Assembly (NCBI GenBank): GCA_000310025.1
Contig: FN649733.1
Coordinates: 3,299,750-3,332,271 of the forward strand
DNA from: Ectocarpus siliculosus
Taxonomy: Eukaryota > Sar > Phaeophyceae > Ectocarpales > Ectocarpaceae
Direction of reading: 5' to 3'
DNA length: 32,522 nt
Notes under the pieces: generated by a model
Databases searched by the model: none
What the model saw: the letters and a program-made list of their open reading frames with translations, nothing else
What the model was told of the DNA's origin: nothing
Translations under genes and position numbers: made by a program
Part shown: piece after piece, positions 1-9,463 of the stretch
Position numbering within the stretch: position 1 is the stretch's first letter
Layout of the letters: the number at the start of each line of letters is the position of its first letter

Positions 1-57
1 GCGACTTCACGGCCCGCAGCGGTTGCATACAGCGGTTGCATACGGAAAAAGCACAAC

Positions 58-555
58 TTAGTTAATGATGGTTTGGGGTTGGGGTTCCTGGAACTCGCCG
101 CAGCTGCTGCAAGCCCGTGCCCCTGGTGTCTGCGGGGGCCACTGCTGGGCGTCCTGCATTTGCCCGTTGTAGTCGACAATACCCGCCTGTTCTGGTGCTG
201 ACAGCGGCGGGGGCGGGCGTTTTTGAGGTCCCGCGCCCTGCTGTCCTCCACCGCGCATCGGTCCGGTGGCTATCGGCTTCCTCTTTGTTAGCAGAAGAAT
301 GACTGGCGGCGGCGCTCCCGTAGCGGCAGGGAAAACCGAAGGGGTGGGCCCGTTTGGAGCCGCGGCGGCGAAGGTAGATGGAAAGGGGGCACCCCTTCTG
401 GCGGGGAGGGTGGGGTGTGACTCGGCCGCAGAGCGGCCCGCCTGCGGCGCGTAAGGCCGCCTGTTCATCTTGCGGACAAGTTTCAGATTCCGATTATCGC
501 GGATATTGTTGTCGGCGAATATTCCGTGGATATTTGGGAAATATCTGGTACACAA
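58..555 (-). CDS. Possible Pro/Gln-rich terminal exon, unknown function
   Basis: I do not recognise this ORF. It is an open frame of up to 165 codons in a very GC-rich patch, ending at a stop near base 58. Its residues are dominated by Pro, Ala, Gly and Gln, with a CSSCG motif close to the C-terminus. A true start is not evident. An AG at the ATG of the internal MNRRPY segment could be a splice acceptor, so it may be the last exon of a minus-strand gene. The plus strand is also open in places, as is usual for GC-rich DNA, so this could be chance. No membrane segment or catalytic motif is visible. Confidence 0.25.
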   Translation of the reverse strand: MCTRYFPNIHGIFADNNIRDNRNLKLVRKMNRRPYAPQAGRSAAESHPTLPARRGAPFPSTFAAAAPNGPTPSVFPAATGAPPPVILLLTKRKPIATGPMRGGGQQGAGPQKRPPPPLSAPEQAGIVDYNGQMQDAQQWPPQTPGARACSSCGEFQEPQPQTIIN

Positions 556-1487
556 TGGGAGGACACCGTAGGGTTCCTCACAGGCAAAAAGAAGAGGCCG
601 TCCGGGGAACGCTGTAGCGCGCGCGGGATGTCCGAAATCCCCAGCTCCAACACAGGTTGACAGGTAGTAACGACGGCGAGGTCAAAGTCGACCCAGGGAC
701 CGAGCTTCCCCGGAGTTACGCTCGAGCCGCTTGATCGTCAAGATGTTCGGTAATATATATGTGGGTAGAGTGCAAGCATGCGGCAAGCGCCGAAGAATCA
801 TACAGTAACGACGTCAGGTGAACCTGAGACAAGCGACCCCGGAATTCAGGGTATATGTGCGTCCAGCTCCACAGCCCTGAGATGTGCGGCGACATCTGCA
901 TGTAGTGTGAACATGCGGTAAACGCCCCAGCCATGGCCAGGCCAGGTGGGAAACCACATCCGGACCCGACAAAACCAACATGTGGAAAATATTCTACCCA
1001 CCCGGGTCTATTGCAGGAGCATCTCACGCGCGTTTTTGTGCCGAATATAGAGTCGTGTGTGGACCCGATTTTACTCGAAATTCGTTCCATCTAGCCGATA
1101 ACGGTTTCCGGGCGACTTCTCTACATACCTTCGTACGGTCGACCGGAGCGCGACAAATCTCAACAAAAGCGGTCTACCTTCCAGATGCGTATGCTCGCAG
1201 ATTGATTTTTTTTTTCTACCGTTTCCAGTGCGTCGATTGGTTGTTACTGCCCGCGCCCCCCTCCCAGTGAGGCAGCAGCCTGGACTCCGCTCATCTTGCG
1301 GAGTACCGCATACTGGGTCGCCCCCTCCCTTCACGCGCTAGCCGCCGTGCCTCCGGCGATCCTTGGCTTTCATGCCTTAGCCCTTACTCGACCGTGTGGG
1401 TTCGTCGCCCGCTCGTGTACTTGCTCGTTTTTGGTGTCCCCCATCATTCCTTTCTTGCGGTCTTTCGTGTGCCGACTGAAATTCCAG
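556..1487. other. No recognisable gene
   Basis: This stretch holds only short overlapping frames on both strands, with no recognisable protein signature. The missing 5' exons of the downstream DUF2419-like gene might be expected here. I searched for a phase-0 donor after a segment resembling the family's conserved region before the KxAQ motif and did not find one. Confidence 0.4.
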
Positions 1488-1520
1488 GGGTTGGACGTGC
1501 TCATGCTCAAGAACGCTCAG
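1488..1520 (+). CDS. QNG1: QNG1-like exon a (GLDVLMLKNAQ)
   Basis: A 33-nt exon in phase 0 on both sides. The acceptor is ctgaaattccag. The donor is CAG followed by GTAGGT, close to consensus. It encodes 11 residues ending in KNAQ, matching the start of the family's KxAQ helix. Confidence 0.5.
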
Positions 1521-3587
1521 GTAGGTGATGGGTGGTAGATAGGGGAACTTTGGTGGTAGACGGTGCTTCGGTCAAGATACTTTCTCCTTGTGTGCCACCG
1601 CTCTTCTGTCTCTACATGTGTCGGTAGTTCTACTTTGGGTCTGGTTCCGTATTTCGGCCAAGCGCGGGCCAATGCGTCTACCGGAACCCAGTGTAGATAT
1701 AGCTCCCGGAGGAGCTGGGAGCGCGAAGAGGCTCGCGTGTGCGTGGATCAGACGGCGCGCTTGTTCCATATATGCGTCTGAAGACCGAAGATCCGGGGTC
1801 GGCGAGATTAGCGTCGTCCCGTGCCGTTGATCCGGGTGCGAGATCTATTTTTCGTGTTTGGAGCGGTCTCTTTCCGGAAATGGAGATAACATGACGGCGA
1901 GGGCAAAAACCTGCTCTTCCGGGCACTCTGGCGCGGAGAAGCGCATTGCCGAGTCTGTCATGCGTGACTCGAGGAATATTTTGGACGGGTCTTGATTGAT
2001 TTGGCTGTTTTGCGCGCCGCTGCAGGTGCTGGCGGGCGAGCTAAGCTCAAGGATGGGGAAGGCCGTGGAAGACCTCCGGTTTGATGACTCGGACAAGCTT
2101 ACCGCCGGTATGAAAATAGAATTCTCCACCATATTGTGGGGAGCGAAGCAAATTTCGTGGTATGTGTTCAGATAGAAAAAGGGGCTTCCCGCCAGAGACG
2201 GGCGGGACTGAGCGGATGATGCTCTGGAAAATCATGTGCCGACACAGTCTGGCTGTTCAATACAAGGCGACGGCCAGCAACGATAGCCTTTGCAAGTCCT
2301 TTGCGACATGATGGTGCTCCGTCGTTATTCGTTTCCTGGAGGGCGGTTGCCGACGGGCGACATGCGGGTTGTTCAGCTGTACCTCTTGGTGCCGGCCATT
2401 CGGAGATGAGGGTCAGCCTAGCCTTGTTTCGTGTGGGACACAAGCAAGGCGCTGCTGTCCTTCGAAACCTGCCAATTGACGCCTCCGACAACACAACGAA
2501 ACCCACAGCATTATTGATTTTGTGCTTCGAAACGGATTCATTCGTCGCCGGAAAGAGACACCTGACACGCAGGTCCCCTTCCCGCACGAACTGCATCCTT
2601 TGATTGCCGGAGTGTCATTCCACCGATGAATGCGTCATGTGCTACAGAGCATTGTTATACGAAGGTTTGATGCCGGAACGCGTCGTTATCATATTGTGTC
2701 AACACCAGGCTTGCTCTGCCCCCTTTCGTTCCTGCGTCACTGTACGCGGTGCTTTTGCAGTGGCGGACGCCGACGTCATCACGGCTCTCACCACTCTAGG
2801 AATCCTCGAGCCAGCAAAAACGGCAACGCCAACAGGGACTGCCGAAACGGCTGCAGACGGGGCGCCGCGAGAGGGTGAAGAGATAGCAGAAACGGCGGTG
2901 GGAGCAAGTAGCGCCGACGGGCGCGTGGGTCCGGCGTTCAAGCCGAAGGACACGGCAGAGCTGAGGGCCGTCGCAGTACAGGTAGGCGAAAAATATCACA
3001 TTCGGTGATGCTTGCTGGTGATGTCTGAGAATTTTTTCGTCGATTTGCTGTTGGTTTTAGCTCGAGGTGTACGGAAGAATACAGCTCCGCGTGGTGTATT
3101 CCAGTCCAGCCGATCATTTTCTTTCTTTGCCAAGTTCCAACGATCGACTCCTACCTCCAACACACACCACCACGGCTCCCTCTCGTTGAATCTGCACGTT
3201 GGCACCCCATGACTACATAGTCGACGCGTTCGAGGCTGGAACGAAACGAAGTAACCAGAACGCCTCCGGATAATCCGGCTCAACATACCCTGGTCAAAAA
3301 AGTGTAGTATGATTCCCGAAGCCTATGCCACCGGGGATGCCCGGTTCACCACTATCGGCCATGAACGCTTCCATGTCCTCCTACTGCCCGACGCGCACAG
3401 TGACCCAACGCCATGACGTCCCTCGTGTGGGTTTTTCTTCGTTGTCCAGGCGTGCCACAGAATGGCGGAGTCCCTGGGGAAGGATTACCGGCCGCACGAG
3501 CTGTCCTTGTACCTCAAGCGACTATCGCGGCGGAAAGAGTACAAGGATGCACCACGGTTCTTGCCCAGGGAGTCTCGAGCGCTATGA
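1488..3587 (+). CDS. QNG1: Queuosine salvage protein (DUF2419/QNG1-like), 3' exons
   Basis: Four exons (1488-1520, 2026-2107, 2761-2981, 3450-3587) join in one frame to give 157 residues ending at TGA 3585-3587. Every junction is GT-AG and every phase agrees (0, 0, 1, 0). What I see: a KNAQVLAGEL segment, then LTAVADADVITALTTLGIL, a low-complexity Ala/Thr/Glu-rich stretch, ELRAVAVQACHRMAE, and a C-terminus with LSLYLKRL and a basic tail. From memory of the family these line up in order with the DUF2419 landmarks: KxAQxLVAD, LTxFADYRxPxxLxxLGxL, EIRxxxxxAVEL, and the DYYLW block with its basic C-terminus. Family members release queuine base from queuosine 5'-monophosphate, a salvage step feeding tRNA wobble modification. 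About 190 N-terminal residues of a normal family member are not found. The conserved FADYR appears as VADAD, so activity is doubtful. It could be a diverged or decaying paralogue. Confidence 0.6.
2026..2107 (+). CDS. QNG1: QNG1-like exon b
   Basis: An 82-nt exon: 27 codons plus one base. The acceptor is a pyrimidine-rich run ending in gccgctgcag. The donor is GCCG followed by GTATGA. It encodes VLAGELSSRMGKAVEDL and then a DSDKLTA end. Its leftover G joins the TG opening exon c to make a Val codon. Confidence 0.55.
2761..2981 (+). CDS. QNG1: QNG1-like exon c with low-complexity insert
   Basis: A 221-nt exon: two bases completing a Val codon, then 73 codons. The acceptor is ggtgcttttgcag. The donor is CAG followed by GTAGGC. 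It starts with VADADVITALTTLGIL, followed by about 45 residues rich in Ala, Thr, Glu and Gly. It ends with the ELRAVAVQ segment. The low-complexity stretch sits where compact family members have a short loop. Confidence 0.55.
3450..3587 (+). CDS. QNG1: QNG1-like terminal exon d
   Basis: A 138-nt terminal exon: 45 codons plus TGA. The acceptor follows a long pyrimidine run (gtttttcttcgttgtccag). It encodes ACHRMAESLG, then ELSLYLKRL and a basic C-terminus containing PRFLPRESR. This block resembles the closing helix and tail of the DUF2419 fold. Confidence 0.6.
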   Translation, partial: ACHRMAESLGKDYRPHELSLYLKRLSRRKEYKDAPRFLPRESRAL

Positions 3588-3834
3588 AGGGCAACCGGTT
3601 TGGAAGCCGGATCCAGTTGATGGCCCTTGACGGCGCTGGCTCTTCTAGCGGCGCCGGGGTGTCGTTTGGGCAAGCGATTGAAATTCAACGATTCTGAACT
3701 GCCGTCTCGGCCTATTCTTGAAGCGTGCGACCGGCATGTCGACTCGTTTTCCCCCTGGCCATAGGAGAACGTCGACGCGAAACAAGTTGATATTGAGAGG
3801 TGCCGCTGTGGTTCGTGGACAGGTCTGTGATCTC

Positions 3835-3897
3835 CCTCGATTGGGCTACAGCCCCATTGGTTAGAAGCTTGTTTTGGGTTCGATTCCCGCATCGAAG
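3835..3897 (+). other. Short tRNA-like sequence (copy A edge)
   Basis: About 63 nt with a pol III box-B match (GGTTCGATTCC at 3877-3887). CCTCGAT and ATCGAAG at the ends can pair in six of seven positions. A D-arm-like CATTGGTTAGAAGC precedes box B almost directly, so the anticodon arm is missing. Probably the head of a tRNA-derived SINE or a shrunken tRNA pseudogene. It lies 65 bp inside the left edge of the duplication. Confidence 0.5.
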
Positions 3898-4490
3898 AGT
3901 TCGTTTCTTGAAATTTCGATTGGAAAATTGTTTAATTTCGCGAACAATGCATTCACACTGCTGCCGTGTATCCGGCGGAACCTCGTTGTTGGCCTTGGTA
4001 AAGTGGGCGTTGTGTAGAAAGTTCCTCTGTTTGCGGCGCGCAGAACATTCTTTGCTGATGTGATCACACGACGATAGTAATCCGATTCGCGACAGAATGC
4101 GTTTCAAAGGAGAACGTGAGGGGCGGCGGAGATATAGCGGTACTGATGATTTGATAGGCACGACCCCCCACGAAGACTGGAATATCATTCGCACCTGAAG
4201 CAACCTAGTGAGAATGCAATGTCAAATATGTATGTAGCCTCGCGCTCCAGTGGCTCCACTAGTGCTAAACTGCTGCCAGGCTGGATTGTCATTGGTCATG
4301 CCTAACAAAAACATATTTTTTTATATGCACCTGGTGTGTTAGTTTGGTGGCGTGCGTTGCGATGCCCCTGGGCCGGTGGCTGCTGTACCAAAGCCTGGGA
4401 AATGCGACCATATCTTCTAGATTGGGGACGCTAGACAAGGTCGCCATACCTCATGCGAAGGTGCACGTAACGCATTGGCAAGACGAGGAT

Positions 4491-4562
4491 GTGTCGGCCG
4501 GACTCGAACCTGGACGGAATTGACGATGCGCGGGTGATTCACCACGTCGGGGGAGCCAACAC
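4491..4562 (-). other. tRNA-related pseudogene or SINE head (copy A)
   Basis: A 72-nt minus-strand unit. Its ends form a fully paired seven-base acceptor-like stem (GTGTTGG with CCGACAC, one wobble). It has a good box B (GGTTCGAGTCC). The T-stem has a mismatch, and the D and anticodon arms are not canonical, so it is unlikely to be a working tRNA. The same unit recurs in copy B. Confidence 0.5.
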
Positions 4563-5286
4563 TCCCAGGCACGACGCACAAGCCACGATGGAGGGACTCA
4601 AAGACGTGAAGCTGGGTTATGAAAAGGGGCCGCTTTATGGGAGGATAGGAGAGTGGGCTTGCGGATCAGAGTGATGCAAGATTTGGGAAGGTGACAACGG
4701 GTTAACAGCAAGCGAACCTATGTCGGGCGAGGAAGTGGTGGTTGTGAGGGAGGGGCCACGGACGCGCAGCTGCCCCAAAACCCATTTGGCGTCGTGTTTC
4801 TTGGTGGGCGTGCCAGCGTTCTCTGTACGAGGCGTACCCTGATGTCAATCCCCCAATGAGGAAGGGTGGGGTGAATGAGAAGGCCATCATAGTACCAGAG
4901 TAGCGCCGTTAGGCGGAAGCTACAGAAAGCTGATACAAATATATTACCACGTGAGCCCCACAGCGTACACGTAGACTACTTCAGATATCGAGGGCTACCA
5001 CCGGGGCCTAGTGGCGGACGACCGGAGACTATTTCCAAGTTGTGGGAAGAGCTTGGAGATGAAACCCACTCGGGTCGTTACACATGTCCGAACACACCAC
5101 ACGGAGAACAACGTGCACTCCTGTAAATTGGCTCAAGGTCGGATTGTCCGCAGTATGCCACTATCAATAAAGTACATTCATTTTCACGTGTGCACGCCCG
5201 GATGTCAAGATGATGGCTCGTCCCGGCGGTGCTCGCTGTCGCCTTGTCTCTCTACTGTACAACCAGACTCTCCCACCGGACTGTCC
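4563..5286. other. 3' flank of the receptor-like gene, no gene seen
   Basis: This sequence is shared with copy B (about 22006-22710) but frames are not kept between the copies, so I see no coding pressure. It ends at the insertion point of the TIR element. Confidence 0.5.
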
Positions 5287-5312
5287 TACAGAACGCGCCA
5301 CCACCTAAGAAC
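5287..5312 (+). repeat. Left terminal inverted repeat
   Basis: 26 bp beginning TACAGAACGCGCCACCACC. It pairs with 7775-7800 at 25 of 26 positions. Confidence 0.85.
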
Positions 5313-5557
5313 TCAGCAGTCAAGAACTTGAGCCTCACACAATTCAAAATCTAAGAACTTGGCCATGAGAACAGGTGCTCAGTTCCAACGTGACAATAAG
5401 AACAAGCACCCGCCCTTATGGTGAACCAATGCGCATACCGAAAAGAGCGGGGCCCCCAAAAGCAGCGGCTGCAAGATAAGAACTCAGGAAGGTTGGGGAT
5501 GACCGAGACAGCAGTTTGTTTCAGATTCGAGGCGGGGGGGGGGAGAGGACCTCGTGA

Positions 5558-5587
5558 AAAAAAGCTTGTACGCGCGGAGGGGGAGGG

Positions 5588-5626
<39 letters not shown>

Positions 5627-6255
5627 TCTCTCTCTCTCTTTCATGTTTCGGATGCCTCAGCGGTTAGACAATTGACCACGCGTCCTTGAGAGGACGCATC
5701 ATTGTTCCCACAGGACCGATCACGGATGGCCAATCGTTCCTTCCTACTTTGCCAAAGGTGCCTAATACATGTTTTCCCTAGCCTGTCTATCCTAAGATAC
5801 CACTTCCCGCCTTTGCAACCCACTTCCTATGCCCCAGTACAGCTACCGTCTTTTCCTGGCTATTCCATGCCTCAAACGTCTCCCTGTACCTTTCCTTCTA
5901 CTTTTCCAGCGCAGTCATGTACATTTCTCTGTCCTTGTCACCCAACACGGACTTTTGGCAACGACATGAACCCGGTCTTCGGACTCGGAGCCTCATTCAC
6001 AGTTAGTTGAACCTGTCTTCTTCATCGCGTTCCTTCCTGAATCTTCGTCAAAGTTCTCGAAGGCTTTGTCCCTGCATCTATTGGTCTATGTAGGTACCTT
6101 TTCCATCTTTCAACATCCGTACACATCTAGACCCTCCTTATCTTTGGAACTTTTGATAGATTGTGTTCTCTCTCGGCAAAAGCAGCAGATTTCTGGTTCT
6201 CGAACCCCTACAGACTTTCTGTTCGTTTCCAATGGATGGACCTCATTGATTTTGA
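5558..6255 (+). repeat. Internal direct repeat, unit 1
   Basis: This unit matches about 6745-7440 in order. Shared landmarks are the ggcgta(c)cctctctctc run, the ttgaccacgcgtcc block, ggccaatcgttccttccta and ccccagtacagctaccgtc. The units differ by many substitutions and small indels, so the duplication is old. The head resembles a tRNA D-arm (CAGCGGTTAGAC) and may itself be SINE-derived. Confidence 0.75.
5594..5639 (+). repeat. CT microsatellite
   Basis: A 46-bp CT-repeat run with one interruption, in internal unit 1. The matching place in unit 2 (about 6758-6773) has only a short run. Confidence 0.9.
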
Positions 6256-6273
6256 ACTAAGGTCTAAGCCGGT

Positions 6274-6595
6274 CGCCCCGGTGGTCTAGTTGGCATCCTC
6301 GAAACTTTCTAGAGGTCAGGTCAGGGGTTTGAATCCCGGCGTAAGCGAGGTTTTCTTGCAAAGTGAGTTTTTCTCTCGCTGCCGCTCCTGGCCTAATAGA
6401 TAGCGCTAGTTCGTGTGTACACAGAGGGAAGAGAGTGCTGCACTCTTCTCGCATTAAAAATTGAAGGCAAAGTACCGCAGGAGGGGAGGGTGGAGAGGGG
6501 CTCTTTTGTGTGACCACGGGTTGGAGTAAAACGGCGCTAGCGCTGTGAGCGCTGATTTGAAGTGAAGACAAAAAATAAAAAACGTTATCTAAAAC
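6274..6595 (+). mobile_element. tRNA-derived SINE nested in the TIR element
   Basis: The head has pol III promoter boxes at tRNA spacing: box A TGGTCTAGTTGG (6282-6293) and box B GGTTTGAATCC (6327-6337), each one mismatch from consensus. An unrelated body of about 250 bp follows and ends in an A-rich tail (acaaaaaataaaaaac near 6570-6585). The second internal repeat unit lacks this block at the corresponding place, so it inserted after the units duplicated. I could not define the target-site duplication with confidence. Confidence 0.7.
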
Positions 6596-6744
6596 CATAA
6601 TCCACGCCCTGGGTTATTACCCCTACTCTCTTGTTGTTTGTCCACTCCACCTCCCAAGCTTCTCTCGGCAACCTCTCCTCTCCCTGTCGTACATATATAT
6701 ATACGAGCTTCCCTACACTTCTTCCCGATTGTAGGAGTTGGATC

Positions 6745-7440
6745 CGAAGGGGGGGCGTACTCTCTCTCTTTCTCATGTTTTCGATGCCTTAGCGGTGAGA
6801 CTATTGACCACGCGTCCTCGACAGGACAGAGGGCATTGTGCCCACAGGACCGATCACCGATGGCCAATCGTTCCTTCCTACTTTGCCAAAAAGGTGACTC
6901 AAAAACGTTTTCCCTAGCCTATCTGTTATCTTGTCGATATCACTTCCCGCCTTTTCAACCCATTTCCTATTCCCCAGTACAGCTACCGTCTTCTCTTGGC
7001 TATCCATGAGTCAAACATCTCTCTGTACCTTTTCCTTCTATTTTTCCCGGCTCAGCCATGTAGGTTTCCCTCTCTTTGTACAACCGACATTGCGCAAGAA
7101 CAGTACATGAACATGGTCTTCGCGCTCAGGGCCGCATTCACATCTGGATTTGTCGTCTTCATCGTCTACCTAAATCTTCGTCTAAGTTCTCGAAGGTCAA
7201 TGTCCCCAGTCCTAATTTTTGATATTCAGCTTTGTCCCTGCATCCGTTGGTCCATATAGGTACTCCTTATGCTATTCCTTCTTGACACTCCGTGAACATC
7301 GAGACCCACCTTATCCTCGGTTTCTCTGGTTACATTATGTCCTTCTCTCTCGGCTAGACAACATATATCTTCTCCTGGAACCCCTCCAGACCTTCCGGTT
7401 CCAGGGTATCACCTTCGTGAATTTCGAACCCCTTCCGTGC
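6745..7440 (+). repeat. Internal direct repeat, unit 2
   Basis: Partner of 5558-6255 and free of the SINE. The similarity continues past the SINE position: the ctcggtaacctctcctctccc near 7512-7532 matches a similar string near 6664 downstream of unit 1. Confidence 0.75.
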
Positions 7441-7774
7441 GTCATCTACAACATTGTACCACTCCGTAGGTTGGTACATCAATTATTCTTGTTTGCCCAC
7501 TTCGCCTCCTGAGCTATTCTCGGTAACCTCTCCTCTCCCACACCGTACAAGCGGTGCTGCCATCTAGGGGGCGATTTTACGGCTACTCTTACAGCCGTAG
7601 TGCCTCGGGATGAAATCCACCCAGAAAGACCTGTGTTCTCTGCATCGGAAATCGGTTTAAAAATTAGAACCCCGTTTATCAGGTGGATGCCTGCTCGAAA
7701 TAAGAACTTGGAAAATGAGCATGTGCTCGGTTGGAAGCAACCAAAAAGCGCCGAGCCTCAAGCTAAAATAATCG

Positions 7775-7800
7775 GTTCTTAAGTGGTGGCGCGTTCTGTA
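7775..7800 (-). repeat. Right terminal inverted repeat
   Basis: Reverse complement of the left end with one mismatch. It ends GGCGCGTTCTGTA, directly followed by cagtcc, which continues the copy-B-like flank. Confidence 0.85.
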
Positions 7801-8016
7801 CAGTCCTTATATATAGAGGAACCCTCACGGCCCTTGGCGTTTCGTTCGGGTCCTCGGACCTCCTATTTAGTATCTAGATGTTCGTTCACATGCATTCCCT
7901 GCCTTGGGCCGCCCACACAAGCGCCAATTCAACCTGCCTCTTTCCCCTTCCTCTACAAGTAGACTATGCAAACAAAACAGTCACTCTACATGTATGAATG
8001 AGCCTGTGCACACACG

Positions 8017-8307
8017 TCACCGATCTATTAGCTCTGACGCCATCGGGATCACCTTCGTGGTCAGAGCTCCTCCATGTGCTCCGACGGCAATAGGACAATT
8101 CTCTTTCTTCACCCACTGCCTTTCGTCATCATTTTTCTCTTCAAATGTCTTGGTCGCCCTCGGCGACAGGAACGATTTGGTCATCGATCCTAAAGATGAA
8201 ACAGCTGATGACTGTCCCAGGAGTCGTCGAGCAGATGGTGCTCCCCTCGCCCCAGCTGGTTTGGTGAAGTGAACCGTCGCGACTAAACCCACCTCTCCCA
8301 GCAACAC
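8017..8307 (-). CDS. Receptor-like gene copy A, terminal exon (tail)
   Basis: 97 codons including the stop, entered in phase 0 after acceptor acacgtttttttag. It encodes a hydrophilic tail with THFxKP-like and KTFEEKNDDER segments. It differs from copy B's terminal exon by a 15-nt deletion and 3 extra nt, all in frame. That is strong evidence of past coding constraint. Confidence 0.65.
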   Translation of the reverse strand: MLLGEVGLVATVHFTKPAGARGAPSARRLLGQSSAVSSLGSMTKSFLSPRATKTFEEKNDDERQWVKKENCPIAVGAHGGALTTKVIPMASELIDR

Positions 8308-9007
8308 CTAAAAAAACGTGTGCATCATCGTTCGTGCCTGCTTCAGAGGGGAAACGCGCGCCATACTTGCAAAACTATGTAGCTATGGGTCCGCCCAAAA
8401 CATGGCGAAAGATTTGGTTCTGGCTTCATTCGTTTCCATCGCCTACACCATGGAGCTGAAACGACAGGGCCATTGCGCATCAATGTGTCACATGTGAGTG
8501 TGTGTCAATGAAATCTCTGACAGCCACCAGCCGCCAACCTAGTAGGAACAACAATCCTCAAATAATGGTTACTGTTTGCCCCGAGAGAGGCAAACGATAC
8601 CGCGCAGCGTCATGCGTTTGTCGTGACGCCAAAGGCTTGGAGGGTTCAAAATATTCAAAAGCCCTAGGGGGGAGGGAGTGGTTATCGTACAACGTGGGAA
8701 TCCTGATGATCGGGTAGGATTGTGTGCTTCAGTGTTTGTCAGGAACACCCCACATCAAATTATCGTGTGACCTTGCAGGGTGGTGGTGTTCAGCACCGTT
8801 CGTTGGAGCAATCCAAAGGTTTCATGGACTCAGCTCTCGATATTGGTTGATGACGCGGCACTGATGCTGATGGCCACATGGTCCATTGAAGGGCGGGTGG
8901 AATTCGTAAGCTGACTTAAGCGAGTTGTGTCGCAGGAACAAGAAGAAACTTGGCATTGACCTTGCGCGGCACATAGATTTAACCAGACGTTAGTCGGTGG
9001 GAAGCGC

Positions 9008-9190
9008 CTAGTTGGTGATGAAAGGATATTTTTCGATCGGTGTTTGAATACTTGCACAACGATTTTGGTTGGCTTCGCGATCAAACTTGGCGAAAATGCA
9101 TTCCGAACGACTCTGTCCAGAGGGGGCATCACTCGCGATAATCGCGTTGAACGCACAACGTGAGTGTTGATTTTGACATTGCCAACTTAC
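9008..9190 (-). other. Possible retained-intron tail (copy A)
   Basis: The frame of the 9191-9381 exon runs through its GTAAGT donor and stays open to a TAG at 9008-9010. Copy B does the same and stops at the homologous TAG (23942). The copies differ inside by a +1 indel and later losses that restore the frame, so the middle is read in different frames. It may be an alternative C-terminus ending PFITN, or chance. Confidence 0.25.
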
Positions 9191-9381
9191 GAGTACGGTG
9201 TAGGGAATGATAGGGGCGCTCCGGCCTGCGTCCGTCAGCTCTAGTGCCACCACAGCTGCGACGCAGAGGCTGCCTGCCACCACGAGGACGCCCGCCTGTC
9301 GTCGGATTCGTATCCTTGCTTTCGCATGCCAGGCCTGAGGTGCCTGTGGAGATACCGGAAAGGCAGCCAACCGAAACGATA
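9191..9381 (-). CDS. Receptor-like gene copy A, exon with C-terminal helix
   Basis: 191 nt: two bases plus 63 codons. It encodes WHAKARIRIRRQ, then a membrane helix (GVLVVAGSLCVAAVVALEL) and PIIPYTVL. The donor is GTAAGTT, near-perfect. The exon has the same length in copy B. Just outside the acceptor the copies differ by 3 nt (cggcagtag against cggtag), which leaves two possible tandem acceptors in copy A. Confidence 0.6.
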
Positions 9382-9463
9382 CTACTGCCGATAAGGACAG
9401 CAATTCGCTGCAGTTGATGGACTCAGTGCTTCGTATACAATGTTGGGCATGCCGCCAACAATT

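Larger units (their letters stand above)
5287..7800. mobile_element. Non-autonomous TIR transposon, Tc1/mariner-like
   Basis: A 2.5-kb block absent from copy B. Its ends are 26-bp inverted repeats (5287-5312 and 7775-7800) that differ at one position. Reading the outer TA as the duplicated target leaves 24-bp TIRs starting CAGAACGCGCC. The flanks read ggactgtcc on the left and cagtccttat on the right. Copy B has ggactctcc-tg-cagtactat at the same place, an empty site. TA target choice and CAG-type ends suggest the Tc1/mariner superfamily. No transposase frame is visible inside, so it would move only with a partner's enzyme. The interior is a partial tandem duplication carrying a nested tRNA-derived SINE. 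Confidence 0.75.
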
